NCBI GenBank assembly: GCA_964513905.1
Contig: CAZENS010000001.1
Coordinates: forward strand, 1 to 53,452
From: CAMEGH01 sp964513905
GTDB lineage: Bacteria > Patescibacteriota > Saccharimonadia > Saccharimonadales > Saccharimonadaceae
Direction of reading: 5' to 3'
DNA: 53,452 nt
Of the stretch, positions 31,804-40,661 are shown one piece after another (the first letter of the stretch is position 1; each line of letters begins with the position of its first letter). Under the pieces are notes generated by a model. The model had not been told where the DNA came from. It did not search any database and saw nothing but the letters and a program-made list of their open reading frames with translations. The translations under genes were made by a program, and so were the position numbers.

Positions 31804-32830
31804 TTCCCCCTAATACTGCGGCGGCAATTCTATTGACTGTGTGGTGACATAGCGTGCGCCGGAGTTGTTTACTTGGTTGGTCATCCATAGGTAGGCATCT
31901 GGTCGAAGATTAAAGACTTCGGCTGGCATAGATTGCTTGGCTGCACCACTGCTCACCTTGTCTTCACCGCCAGTGCGGCGAAGAAGGAAGTCCTTGGCAA
32001 TGACTGGCCCGTTGACAAAGAGTGTGTTTGCACAGCCTCCTGCTCGTTTTGGAGCACCTGATTCCCGACAAGTATTAATTGTTCCACCTGGCACGATAAT
32101 CCAGGCATCTGCTCGTGTAACACCTGGATTGATGTTCACTTTTTGTTCAGAGCCGGCACTAGCTACAATTGCAAGCTGAGACAGCTCTCGTACAGAGTCG
32201 TAGGTATCTGGAGTGGTGATATTTCCATCGATGGTAACTGTTTGATTATGCTTGGCTAAAACAATAACTGACACGCCTTTTCGTAGATCTCCCCTCACCT
32301 TAATCTCGCCGCTTGGTCGTGAGATGATGTAGCGGCCAGGAGTTGTGAGAGTGTCGAGGTCTATTGATGAGACATTACTACGATTATGCGCTGAACTAGT
32401 TGGCGTTAACTTGGCTAGGTAATCTGCGAGCGCCGAGAAGTTACTGCCGATGGGCTCTCCGAAGTTACCATGATTTGTTCCATAGTTATTCGAGAAGCTC
32501 AGGAATCCCTTGTTTGGTGCAGCACCAGCGGCGCCCATGCGATAGATAGCACCGCTGCCAAAGCCGGCGCCACCGGCATTGATCTTGCCTCCAGCAATGG
32601 CGGCATACTCTCCCCAGCTACCGTAGGTACGGCCCTGGCGATTAGTTGCACCAGCAATGATCTTACCATCGACCATAATGTCTCCAGAGCGAACTTGCAT
32701 GTGCGGGCGAACGCCGACTGTAAGACAGGCTGGTGCGCTGTGCCTCCATACGCTAGTGCTGTCGCTGTACTTTGGACGCTGGATGGAGGTCATGTAGCAG
32801 AGCCTGTCGCCGATTTTGAGGTTGAAGGCA
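31804..32830. repeat. Exact 1,027-bp direct repeat, copy 1
   Basis: By eye identical, base for base, to 34529-35555 (offset 2,725). It covers the last ~339 codons of this secreted protein gene, the stop and 6 nt beyond. Sequence on both sides of each copy differs at once. Confidence 0.95.
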
Positions 32831-33951
32831 ATAGAATCGGAATTGTTATAAATAACCTTTGTTTGCCCAGGGTTAAGGCCAGACACCGACCCAAGACCGT
32901 TAAGTAGTGTAACGTCTTGCCCCTTAAACTGATTGTTTACATATCTATCAATTGTGTATAATTTTGAAAAAAGATATGATGACAAACCGCTCTTCGTAAG
33001 ATTTTGCTTCACGACAGAAGAATAATTCTCTTTCCGCACCACAAATCGAGAAATGGCCGCATCGTGTGACTCCGACTTTGAACCATTATTGCTGTTCTGC
33101 ACGGTTGATTTTACCTCGTCAACATCAAACGGTTCACCCTCAATCAAACTACCATCCACAGAGACATTTGGGGTCAGCTCATAATTTCCTGTCCATTCGA
33201 TATTGAACTTTACTTTCTGGCAATATAAATCACTAATAAAGTTTGGCCTATCCTCTGGTCCAGTCATGTAATAACTACACAGGTTGGCCGGTAATGTTAC
33301 AGCCATACTGCCAGACACTTCACTTTTTTGCTTCCAGTCCTTTATTTTACCGCTGATTGTTCGCGTTACTGTACCATAATTTTTATAGTCGATTTCATCG
33401 TACATATAAAAACCAGGTTGCCTGCCATATCTGTTACTATTAAACCTGACGAGGTGGTTCTCTGCACCCGCCATAAATTTTACGCAGTCATAGGTGTAAT
33501 CACCAACATATCGCTCGGTTCGAGATCCAGGAGACTCGCCTCGTCGAATCTGACCTCTATACGTATGGTTGCCAAATGTGCCGATATTATCGCAAAAGCT
33601 CAGGCCCTCTATTGTGGCAGTTTCTCCAGGAGGATAGCCAATAACGGCATATTTTCGAGGGGCCTCTGAACCCCCAGGGCAGCGCTTAAATTTTATCTTT
33701 AAGTCCATCTTAAATTCACCGGTTGCTCGATTAGGTGAAACCGTACCAGAGCCAAGCCAGCCCGCATGTCCCGCTAGCGCACCATCACGACAAACGTAAT
33801 CGAGGCGCTTATTCGCCGACCGTTCATTATCTTGATAGTCAATAATATTGTCTGTTTCATAAGCCGCAGCTGCCACCGTATCCCCCACTCCAAACGATAC
33901 GCCAAGCGCCAATGCTGCTATAAATATCCCAACCATACTAAACTTCTTCAT
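31810..33951 (-). CDS. Secreted pilus-linked protein, copy B (shared C-terminal half)
   Basis: 713 residues from the start used here. A signal peptide (MKKFSMVGIFIAALALGVSF, ending VAAAA), a variable Cys-containing N-terminal half (~30-375) with a beta-rich patch ending ELTPNVSVDG, and a C-terminal half (~376-713) identical to that of the 34535-36679 protein. The shared half is Gly-rich and beta-helix-like, with HNQTVTIDGNITTP and WIIVPGGTINTC, as in parts of PilX-type proteins. An ATG 30 nt upstream (33981) lies inside the previous gene and puts ten charged residues before the signal peptide, so 33951 is preferred; it follows the previous stop by 1 nt. Probably an adhesin or pilus-tip protein. 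Confidence 0.75.
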   Translation of the reverse strand: MKKFSMVGIFIAALALGVSFGVGDTVAAAAYETDNIIDYQDNERSANKRLDYVCRDGALAGHAGWLGSGTVSPNRATGEFKMDLKIKFKRCPGGSEAPRKYAVIGYPPGETATIEGLSFCDNIGTFGNHTYRGQIRRGESPGSRTERYVGDYTYDCVKFMAGAENHLVRFNSNRYGRQPGFYMYDEIDYKNYGTVTRTISGKIKDWKQKSEVSGSMAVTLPANLCSYYMTGPEDRPNFISDLYCQKVKFNIEWTGNYELTPNVSVDGSLIEGEPFDVDEVKSTVQNSNNGSKSESHDAAISRFVVRKENYSSVVKQNLTKSGLSSYLFSKLYTIDRYVNNQFKGQDVTLLNGLGSVSGLNPGQTKVIYNNSDSIAFNLKIGDRLCYMTSIQRPKYSDSTSVWRHSAPACLTVGVRPHMQVRSGDIMVDGKIIAGATNRQGRTYGSWGEYAAIAGGKINAGGAGFGSGAIYRMGAAGAAPNKGFLSFSNNYGTNHGNFGEPIGSNFSALADYLAKLTPTSSAHNRSNVSSIDLDTLTTPGRYIISRPSGEIKVRGDLRKGVSVIVLAKHNQTVTIDGNITTPDTYDSVRELSQLAIVASAGSEQKVNINPGVTRADAWIIVPGGTINTCRESGAPKRAGGCANTLFVNGPVIAKDFLLRRTGGEDKVSSGAAKQSMPAEVFNLRPDAYLWMTNQVNNSGARYVTTQSIELPPQY

Positions 33952-33952
33952 A

Positions 33953-34465
33953 CTACTGTGCTCGAGCCTCAATCTCTTCATTTATTTTTCTCTCAATATC
34001 AGATTTAATCTCATTAAACCGTTGCTCCGAAATATTAGCGCTGTTCTTATCGACATTTACGCCAGCTGCCCGAGCGCCATCAATTTGAACCGTAACATCC
34101 TCAGCTGCCAAATTCATTTCCGTTCGATACGCATACAGTAAACACAGATACGCCATATCTATCATCTCTTGATTCCAGGTTGTCGGATCTGACTTACGGA
34201 GCTTAGGAGCAGCCTCGTCATAGTAGGCCTCATAATCACCAACGAAATCAATAGTTGAAAGGCTACCTGCATCCTCACTATTAATGTTCTTGGCAGCCTC
34301 TTTGTAGTCTAGGTTGCTGCTTGCCTCTTTCGGTGCGACCGGAGCTTGCTGCTCGCTTGGCCGATCGTAAGCAAACAGTGCCCAAAGTATGCCTATTGCC
34401 ACCACAGACACTGCAGCAATCAGTACTAAAATTATTATCCGTTGTTTTTTTGTAACTTTAACCAT
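33953..34465 (-). CDS. Small membrane-anchored protein between the repeated genes
   Basis: 170 residues from the ATG at 34465 (a GTG two codons earlier is possible). One N-terminal membrane segment (~10-32), then an outside, acidic, helical domain (YEAYYDEAAPKLRKSDPTTW and onward). No family recognised. Its own promoter, TTTACA-17-TACAAT, ends 10 nt before the ATG. The stop is 1 nt from the start of the copy B secreted protein, so the two form a unit. Confidence 0.65.
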   Translation of the reverse strand: MVKVTKKQRIIILVLIAAVSVVAIGILWALFAYDRPSEQQAPVAPKEASSNLDYKEAAKNINSEDAGSLSTIDFVGDYEAYYDEAAPKLRKSDPTTWNQEMIDMAYLCLLYAYRTEMNLAAEDVTVQIDGARAAGVNVDKNSANISEQRFNEIKSDIERKINEEIEARAQ

Positions 34466-34475
34466 AAGCACTTTT

Positions 34476-34504
34476 ATTGTATCGATGAAATGGCCCCATG
34501 TAAA
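34476..34504 (-). promoter_or_regulatory. Promoter of the anchored protein and copy B unit
   Basis: TTTACA (34504-34499), a 17-bp spacer and TACAAT (34481-34476). It lies in the 64-bp gap left of repeat copy 2, so copy B is transcribed separately from copy A. Confidence 0.6.
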
Positions 34505-34528
34505 GCAATGGGCATCTTCACTAGTACG

Positions 34529-35555
34529 TTCCCCCTAATACTGCGGCGGCAATTCTATTGACTGTGTGGTGACATAGCGTGCGCCGGAGTTGTTTACTTG
34601 GTTGGTCATCCATAGGTAGGCATCTGGTCGAAGATTAAAGACTTCGGCTGGCATAGATTGCTTGGCTGCACCACTGCTCACCTTGTCTTCACCGCCAGTG
34701 CGGCGAAGAAGGAAGTCCTTGGCAATGACTGGCCCGTTGACAAAGAGTGTGTTTGCACAGCCTCCTGCTCGTTTTGGAGCACCTGATTCCCGACAAGTAT
34801 TAATTGTTCCACCTGGCACGATAATCCAGGCATCTGCTCGTGTAACACCTGGATTGATGTTCACTTTTTGTTCAGAGCCGGCACTAGCTACAATTGCAAG
34901 CTGAGACAGCTCTCGTACAGAGTCGTAGGTATCTGGAGTGGTGATATTTCCATCGATGGTAACTGTTTGATTATGCTTGGCTAAAACAATAACTGACACG
35001 CCTTTTCGTAGATCTCCCCTCACCTTAATCTCGCCGCTTGGTCGTGAGATGATGTAGCGGCCAGGAGTTGTGAGAGTGTCGAGGTCTATTGATGAGACAT
35101 TACTACGATTATGCGCTGAACTAGTTGGCGTTAACTTGGCTAGGTAATCTGCGAGCGCCGAGAAGTTACTGCCGATGGGCTCTCCGAAGTTACCATGATT
35201 TGTTCCATAGTTATTCGAGAAGCTCAGGAATCCCTTGTTTGGTGCAGCACCAGCGGCGCCCATGCGATAGATAGCACCGCTGCCAAAGCCGGCGCCACCG
35301 GCATTGATCTTGCCTCCAGCAATGGCGGCATACTCTCCCCAGCTACCGTAGGTACGGCCCTGGCGATTAGTTGCACCAGCAATGATCTTACCATCGACCA
35401 TAATGTCTCCAGAGCGAACTTGCATGTGCGGGCGAACGCCGACTGTAAGACAGGCTGGTGCGCTGTGCCTCCATACGCTAGTGCTGTCGCTGTACTTTGG
35501 ACGCTGGATGGAGGTCATGTAGCAGAGCCTGTCGCCGATTTTGAGGTTGAAGGCA
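34529..35555. repeat. Exact 1,027-bp direct repeat, copy 2
   Basis: Partner of 31804-32830. Same strand and same reading frame, encoding the common C-terminal half of the 714-residue protein. Divergence starts at 35556 (G here, A at the matching 32831). Confidence 0.95.
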
Positions 35556-36679
35556 GCGATTGCCTCGGAGGCGTTACTTACTAATTTAATTGAAGACCCG
35601 CCAGAAGTTACATTAAACACCTGATTTACCGAGCGAAGTTCACTGTACTGAGTTCCACGAAACCTGCTTTCAACATAATCCCTGGGCACAGAACCATTTT
35701 GCTGCACATTCCTATTCGCAATATTATTATCTATACTTGTATTCCTATCGCTCTTTCTTACAATAAAACGTGAAGTTATTCCGCGCGTAGTCTGACTCTT
35801 GTCTGGACCACTGTTAGTAATACTAGACGTTACACCCCCTACATGGGTCGTAACGCCTTCTTCTATATCCTTGTCGGTAACGCTAATTTGAGGAGTGAGG
35901 TTATATTCAGGCGGCCTTCCAACGTTCACCTGATACTTAAATTCAATCGCCATAAACGAACGATTCAAATCGTCAATTTTTCTCTCACCATATGGATTTG
36001 CCTTGTACTCTCGTTGCAACCACTTACCCGTTTTTCCGCGTGGTGCATCGCCCGGTTCATTGCCAATCACCTTAAATATAAATCCGTTTGAATATCGTGC
36101 AAAATTACCCAAGCAGGTCAGGGCATAGCTTTCTGAGTTAAAATCGCGAAAAGCGTAGGCCGGCTCTTTTCGTTTCTTATCATTCAACGAAGGTGGGCTA
36201 CACTTATGTATTGGCTCATCAATCCGAACTGGACCAGGGCCATGCGTTACCTGTCTCTGGTCAATTGAAATAGTAACTGGGCGATTCACGTAACCTGGAT
36301 ACCACTGATGTCCGGGTTGAAACTGTTCGTTCCAAAAATCATTCCATCGTCTTCCATCGCTACCACCTGCATTGGGGTACGGATTGAACGCTTCGACACT
36401 AAATCGAAAATCATCTGAATAGCCGAGTGTTTTTCCATCAAGATCTACGTACTTAACATAAATAACTGCATTAAAATACTTAGTTCTGTCCATACAGATA
36501 TCTGGATTTCTTGCGTTTGAGCCACCAATCGCCGACCACTCGTTCTCTTTAATAGAGTAAACGGTTACCGGCTTTCCGTCATCCTCTGGATAATCATACG
36601 CCTGAGCCTGAGTGAGCATCGTAACCGACAGCATGAGCGCAACAGTAGCTGCACCAATAATCTTGTTCACAACCCTCAT
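34535..36679 (-). CDS. Secreted pilus-linked protein, copy A (shared C-terminal half)
   Basis: 714 residues. A signal peptide (~1-27, ending TQAQA), a variable N-terminal half (~28-375) with Cys residues near 62, 165 and 190, and the same C-terminal half as copy B from AFNLKIGDRLCYM on. The N-terminal halves share only layout: a beta-rich domain ending YNLTPQISVTD, and then a segment with SRFIVRKSD (SRFVVRKEN in copy B). So the two are old paralogues with a recently homogenised C-terminus. It starts 3 nt behind the SurA-like foldase, which may fold it. Likely an exported adhesin or pilus-tip protein. Confidence 0.75.
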   Translation of the reverse strand: MRVVNKIIGAATVALMLSVTMLTQAQAYDYPEDDGKPVTVYSIKENEWSAIGGSNARNPDICMDRTKYFNAVIYVKYVDLDGKTLGYSDDFRFSVEAFNPYPNAGGSDGRRWNDFWNEQFQPGHQWYPGYVNRPVTISIDQRQVTHGPGPVRIDEPIHKCSPPSLNDKKRKEPAYAFRDFNSESYALTCLGNFARYSNGFIFKVIGNEPGDAPRGKTGKWLQREYKANPYGERKIDDLNRSFMAIEFKYQVNVGRPPEYNLTPQISVTDKDIEEGVTTHVGGVTSSITNSGPDKSQTTRGITSRFIVRKSDRNTSIDNNIANRNVQQNGSVPRDYVESRFRGTQYSELRSVNQVFNVTSGGSSIKLVSNASEAIAAFNLKIGDRLCYMTSIQRPKYSDSTSVWRHSAPACLTVGVRPHMQVRSGDIMVDGKIIAGATNRQGRTYGSWGEYAAIAGGKINAGGAGFGSGAIYRMGAAGAAPNKGFLSFSNNYGTNHGNFGEPIGSNFSALADYLAKLTPTSSAHNRSNVSSIDLDTLTTPGRYIISRPSGEIKVRGDLRKGVSVIVLAKHNQTVTIDGNITTPDTYDSVRELSQLAIVASAGSEQKVNINPGVTRADAWIIVPGGTINTCRESGAPKRAGGCANTLFVNGPVIAKDFLLRRTGGEDKVSSGAAKQSMPAEVFNLRPDAYLWMTNQVNNSGARYVTTQSIELPPQY

Positions 36680-36682
36680 ACC

Positions 36683-37678
36683 CTACAGCCTCCCAAGCGA
36701 CTCTTTGTATTGGGCGGCAATATCTTTACGCGCCTCAATCTTTTCTATGTAATATATAAAACTATACCCAGCTAACGCCGAATCATCTGGTCTATTGAGC
36801 TCCTCTGGGTAACTAATGCTATAGCGCGAACCAATCACTTCGCCAACAGGAGAGATATCACCAGGCTTCATCTGCAGTAAAACCTGCTCTGTACTTTGGT
36901 AGTTTACTACGTTATCCTCATTCCCTGCCGCTGACTGCTGACCACCAATTGGAATTGTGTTAACGGCACTCGTATTGGCTGCTCCGCCATGAGCAAGCTT
37001 TATGTCGGCATGAATCTGCTCAACGGCCTGTTCAGGGCTTATCGATTTATCCTTCAGTTTTTTATGAAAATACTCAGCCTTTACCCTCGCATACTCCGCT
37101 CTCTCTCTAATTTTTTCGTGCGATAATGCAGCTGCATTCTTTTCATAATACTCACTCACTGACATTCTTTCGGTAATGGCATTTAGCTCAGCATCATACA
37201 TAAGCTGTGTGAGCGGAAACTCAAATGTCGCAAATCGATGGCCGCCGGTCGATAAGTACTCTACAGCACTCTCGATTGCCGCAGGATACTTTACGCGCTG
37301 GTGATACGATTCCTCGGCGATATCTGTAATCTTTTTTCCTGCGGTATCACTGGCTGCAACAGCGGCAACTGTTTTGTATCTACTCTCTTCAACACCAACA
37401 CTTTTTGCAGCAGCCTGAGCTTTCAGCGATAATATAAGCTGCCTGCGCGCCTTATCTGAAGAAATTTTAGCAGATTGCGCCTCTTTCACAAGCTCTTCAT
37501 AACGCTCCTTCGTTATAGAATAATCACCGTATTGCAGTTCAATCGCCGACTTGCGCATAGAAACAATAACCAAAAATATAACGACTACTGCAACAACACA
37601 CGCAATCAATGCAGTGATTAAATATATCGTTCTTTTTGATGGTCGTCTGTTGCTTTTTTCTGCTTCTAAATCTGGCAT
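36683..37678 (-). CDS. Membrane-anchored SurA-like chaperone of the adhesin module
   Basis: 331 residues from this start. A basic N-terminus, one membrane segment (~15-40), then a helical SurA-N-like domain (YGDYSITKERYEELVKEAQ, SDKARRQLILSLKAQAAAKS). The later part (MKPGDISPVGEVIGSRYSISY) is a reduced parvulin-like fold. An ATG at 37696 adds six residues; the one at 37678 has GGAAGGA close upstream and is preferred. Directly ahead of the copy A gene, suggesting a dedicated foldase. Paralogue in layout of 16586-17680. Confidence 0.65.
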   Translation of the reverse strand: MPDLEAEKSNRRPSKRTIYLITALIACVVAVVVIFLVIVSMRKSAIELQYGDYSITKERYEELVKEAQSAKISSDKARRQLILSLKAQAAAKSVGVEESRYKTVAAVAASDTAGKKITDIAEESYHQRVKYPAAIESAVEYLSTGGHRFATFEFPLTQLMYDAELNAITERMSVSEYYEKNAAALSHEKIRERAEYARVKAEYFHKKLKDKSISPEQAVEQIHADIKLAHGGAANTSAVNTIPIGGQQSAAGNEDNVVNYQSTEQVLLQMKPGDISPVGEVIGSRYSISYPEELNRPDDSALAGYSFIYYIEKIEARKDIAAQYKESLGRL

Positions 37679-37714
37679 ACGCTTCCTTCCACCCATGACC
37701 TATTAACACCCTTA

Positions 37715-37743
37715 ACTATACATGAGCATTTTCTGTCATTCAA
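37715..37743 (-). promoter_or_regulatory. Promoter of the adhesin module
   Basis: TTGAAT (37743-37738), a 17-bp spacer and TATAGT (37720-37715). Confidence 0.6.
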
Positions 37744-37796
37744 CCTGCCGTCGTCTTATATGCTGAACACATTTTTTACCTAAAGACCGCTTATGC

Positions 37797-37802
37797 TATA
37801 CT
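37797..37802 (+). promoter_or_regulatory. Extended -10 of the divergent pilin gene
   Basis: TGC-TATACT ends 12 nt before the ATG at 37815, so the leader is about 6 nt. Divergent from the adhesin-module promoter ~55 bp away. Confidence 0.5.
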
Positions 37803-37814
37803 CATCATAAGAAT

Positions 37815-38576
37815 ATGGGCAATACATCACGAACTGGCTTCACCTTGGTTGAACTACTGATAGTTATTGTTGTAATTGCCATTCTCGCAGCAATCGGCGT
37901 TGTTGCGTATCAAAAAGTGATAGAAAAAACCTACACATCATCACTCAAAAACGATATTGCAGCAATGGATCGAGCACAAAAACGATACATGGCCCTTACA
38001 GGCGGTACGCCAATCGAAACCAGTGAAAGCGGCGACCTTAATGACACACTAGCCTTTGCGAGTAATGAGGGAAATACTATTATTGTTCAAATGAAGGATG
38101 CGCAAAATTATTGCATCTATGGCTATAATCCAAAATCCAGCTACCGCACAGCCGGCACGGCATTTTATAAATCAACAAGCAGCTCAGCTTGTGCACCACT
38201 CATTGAAACAGATGCAATTAGCATAAACAGCGTCTACTCAACTGTTGCAATTATTGGCCAACGACTAGAAGCTTTTCGCGCAGAAAGAGGTGCCTACCCG
38301 CTCATTGCCGAGCTTATCGATATCGGCCTTGTCATAAAACCAAACGCCAACAACGCCAATCAGCAGCAGCTGTATTGTCGAAACAGCATTAAGGCAATTT
38401 ATCTACAAAAAGATAAGGATAATAATATTGTATTTGCCTACGATACAGACACAAAAATTGTCTCGGAACCGGCCGATCTTGCAAAATTATCATTAAACAA
38501 TGTTTGCCCCAACTTTTCTATTTCCCCTGGTCAAGATGGCTACGAATCAACTGGTGTTAAAAACCCAGACATCTAA
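37815..38576 (+). CDS. Type IV pilin, large, divergent from the adhesin module
   Basis: 253 residues. A short leader NTSRTG|FTLVELLIVIVVIAILAAIGVVAYQ is cut after Gly, with E5. After the long helix there are two similar-sized C-terminal parts: ~45-140, with a Cys pair around the D-region (YCIYG and SACAP), and ~150-235, with a second Cys pair (YCRNS and VCPNF). The second part begins with a new helix (AIIGQRLEAFRAERGAYP), as if a pilin head had been duplicated. It could be a second major pilin or a tip pilin. The 158 bp to ychF hold a possible short leader frame. Confidence 0.75.
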   Translation: MGNTSRTGFTLVELLIVIVVIAILAAIGVVAYQKVIEKTYTSSLKNDIAAMDRAQKRYMALTGGTPIETSESGDLNDTLAFASNEGNTIIVQMKDAQNYCIYGYNPKSSYRTAGTAFYKSTSSSACAPLIETDAISINSVYSTVAIIGQRLEAFRAERGAYPLIAELIDIGLVIKPNANNANQQQLYCRNSIKAIYLQKDKDNNIVFAYDTDTKIVSEPADLAKLSLNNVCPNFSISPGQDGYESTGVKNPDI

Positions 38577-38694
38577 CTCCCACCCAGCCCCCACCTTCTC
38601 TCGAAAATGAGCCTCTCGACTGATAGAATAGAGACAGATACAATAATTAGTAGTAATGGTTTTACAAACTAACACACTAGCAGAAGGAGCAATA

Positions 38695-38745
38695 ATGAGT
38701 TTAATTAATCATTATAAATTAACGGAGGCGGAAGATGTCTCTTAG
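38695..38745 (+). CDS. Possible 16-residue leader peptide overlapping ychF
   Basis: ATG with a strong AGAAGGAG 5-6 nt upstream opens a 16-codon frame (MSLINHYKLTEAEDVS, then Leu and TAG as read: 16 residues in all). Its stop lies 11 nt inside ychF, in another frame, and its codons run over the ychF Shine-Dalgarno GGAGG. Translation of one would affect the other. No function is known, and chance is possible. Confidence 0.35.
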   Translation: MSLINHYKLTEAEDVS

Positions 38746-39814
38746 TATAGGTATCGTCGGCCTGCCAAATGTCGGCAAATCAACCACCTTTAACGCGCTA
38801 ACAAACAACGATATTTTAGCAGCCAATTACCCCTTTGCCACCATTGAGCCCAATACTGGCATCGTGCCGGTGCCTGACAAGCGGCTTGATGCACTAGCCA
38901 AGATATATGGTTCTCAAAAAATCTTACCTGCCACGGTTACATTCGTTGATATTGCAGGGCTGGTTGCGGGAGCGTCTAAGGGCGAAGGGCTGGGTAATAA
39001 ATTCCTGGCTAATATCCGTCAGTGTGATGCGATTGTGCATGTGGTGCGTGCGTTCGAAAACAGCGATATTTTGCGCCACGACGAAGCGCCGGTTGACCCA
39101 AAAGCTGATATTGAAATTATCAATACCGAGCTGATTCTAGCAGATATTCAAACTATCGAAAACCGCTTGCCTCGCCTGCAAAAAGAAGCCAAGGCTAAAC
39201 CTGCCGTACGCGAACAGGCAACCTACCTTGAAAGCCTTTTGCGTCACCTGCAAGCAGGTACCCCACTCTCTGCCCTACCTTCGCTTGATATAGAAGCAAT
39301 TGGTGACCTACACCTACTCACGGCTAAGCCTGTGATTTATGCCTTTAATGTCGATGAAGCCGGGCTGACTGACGCTGACTTGCAAAATAAGCTCAGCACG
39401 CTCGTTTCTCCTGCCAAGAGTCTCTTCCTTAGCGCAAAGCTTGAAGAAGAGCTGAAAGGTCTTTCGTCCGAAGACGCCAGCGAACTACTTGAAAGCTACG
39501 GCGTACAAGAAACCGGTCTTTTACAGCTGATTCACGCCGCCTACGACACGCTTGGCTTGCAAAGCTACCTCACCGCCGGGCCAAAAGAAGTGCGCGCCTG
39601 GACAATTCATAAGGGTGATACTGCCCCGCAAGCAGCCGGAGTTATTCATACCGATTTTGAGCGTGGATTTATCGCCGCCCAAGTCGTTAATTTTGACGAT
39701 TTAATAGCCGCCGGTAGCGAACAAGCTGCGAAAGCCGCTGGCAAAGTTCGCACCGAAGGCAAAGACTATGTCATGCAGCCAGGTGATGTGGTAGAGTTTC
39801 GATTTAATGTCTAG
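38735..39814 (+). CDS. ychF: Redox-regulated ATPase/GTPase YchF (OLA1)
   Basis: 359 residues. G1 GLPNVGKST (8-16), the G3 region DIAGLVAGASKGEGLGN, a coiled-coil insertion (~130-165), and a C-terminal TGS domain with RTEGKDYVMQPGDVVEFRFNV. The fourth motif is NVDE rather than NKxD, as in this family, which prefers ATP. Binds ribosomes and acts in stress responses. GGAGG lies 6 nt before the ATG. Its stop overlaps the next gene by 8 nt. Confidence 0.95.
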   Translation: MSLSIGIVGLPNVGKSTTFNALTNNDILAANYPFATIEPNTGIVPVPDKRLDALAKIYGSQKILPATVTFVDIAGLVAGASKGEGLGNKFLANIRQCDAIVHVVRAFENSDILRHDEAPVDPKADIEIINTELILADIQTIENRLPRLQKEAKAKPAVREQATYLESLLRHLQAGTPLSALPSLDIEAIGDLHLLTAKPVIYAFNVDEAGLTDADLQNKLSTLVSPAKSLFLSAKLEEELKGLSSEDASELLESYGVQETGLLQLIHAAYDTLGLQSYLTAGPKEVRAWTIHKGDTAPQAAGVIHTDFERGFIAAQVVNFDDLIAAGSEQAAKAAGKVRTEGKDYVMQPGDVVEFRFNV

Positions 39815-40661
39815 ATTATTTGGCGGCGTCTACTACAACGAAAAATCCCAGCCAACCCTGCGTCTGGGCGATGATGACATTCAGCTACTTCAAAAAGCGG
39901 GTACGCTCGCATTTGACACCTCGCAACGCTACTGTGTTGGGTGGCATGATTTAGCCACAGGTACTAGTCATACTTGTCCAGATAACGCTACAACAGATGC
40001 CAAATACGATACCTGCCCCGCCTGCCAGCGCCGCACAGGCTTTAATCCTGCCTTTTATAACGCCACCAGCGTATCCAAGCAACAAGAAGTGCGCAATGCT
40101 CAGCCGCACATTCTCTATCTAGCCTATATGGGCGATAACTACATCAAAGTCGGTATCAGCTGGGCTGAGCGTGGTAACAGACGTCTACTTGATCAAGGAG
40201 CGCGTTCGGCGCTTATCCTCGAGACATTTCCCACCGCGTTGATCGCTCGTCAATACGAAGCATCTATCGCCACCTTGCCGAATATTCACGAAACTACCCC
40301 TACGCGGACTAAACTGCAGCTACTTGCTCATCCCCACGATAACTCAACGGCCGAACAGGCGCTCAACGAAGCGCGCACAGTAATCGAACAAACGCTAAAA
40401 ACAACATTCCAAGGAAGCGATATCATCCACCTCGATACCCACTACTACGCCAATAACTCGCCAGTTAGCAACTTCACGACGCTCACCGAACCGCTTATTT
40501 CTGGCCAAACAACAGCAATTATTGGCGACATCATGTTTATGCAGCACGACGATCGCACCGTCGCCCTACCACTAAGGCGCTTTACAGGCTACAAAGCTTC
40601 GTTTGACACCTCAATTACTCCGCTCGACCTGCCAGCCGAACAAGTTTCGCTATTTGGCTAA
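39807..40661 (+). CDS. DUF2797-like zinc protein
   Basis: 284 residues. Two Cys pairs near the N-terminus (C43, HTCPD, CPAC) suggest a zinc ribbon. The middle has ILYLAYMGDNYIKVGISWAERGNRRLLDQGA (split: YIKVGIS and LLDQGA are the family hallmarks), a GIY-YIG-like pattern of DUF2797 proteins. The C-terminal ~90 residues look like a small beta domain (GDIMFMQHDDRTVALPLRRFTG). Function unknown. It starts inside the ychF stop (8-nt overlap) and its last 12 bp overlap the convergent tlyA. Confidence 0.7.
   Translation: MSRLFGGVYYNEKSQPTLRLGDDDIQLLQKAGTLAFDTSQRYCVGWHDLATGTSHTCPDNATTDAKYDTCPACQRRTGFNPAFYNATSVSKQQEVRNAQPHILYLAYMGDNYIKVGISWAERGNRRLLDQGARSALILETFPTALIARQYEASIATLPNIHETTPTRTKLQLLAHPHDNSTAEQALNEARTVIEQTLKTTFQGSDIIHLDTHYYANNSPVSNFTTLTEPLISGQTTAIIGDIMFMQHDDRTVALPLRRFTGYKASFDTSITPLDLPAEQVSLFG

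Noticed and set aside
31937..32907. Antisense frames repeated at 34662-35584
   Set aside because: They are identical only because the underlying DNA is duplicated; no start signals.
31804..35555. The 1,027-bp repeat as an insertion sequence
   Set aside because: It codes part of two in-frame secreted proteins, has no transposase, no terminal inverted repeats and no target duplication.
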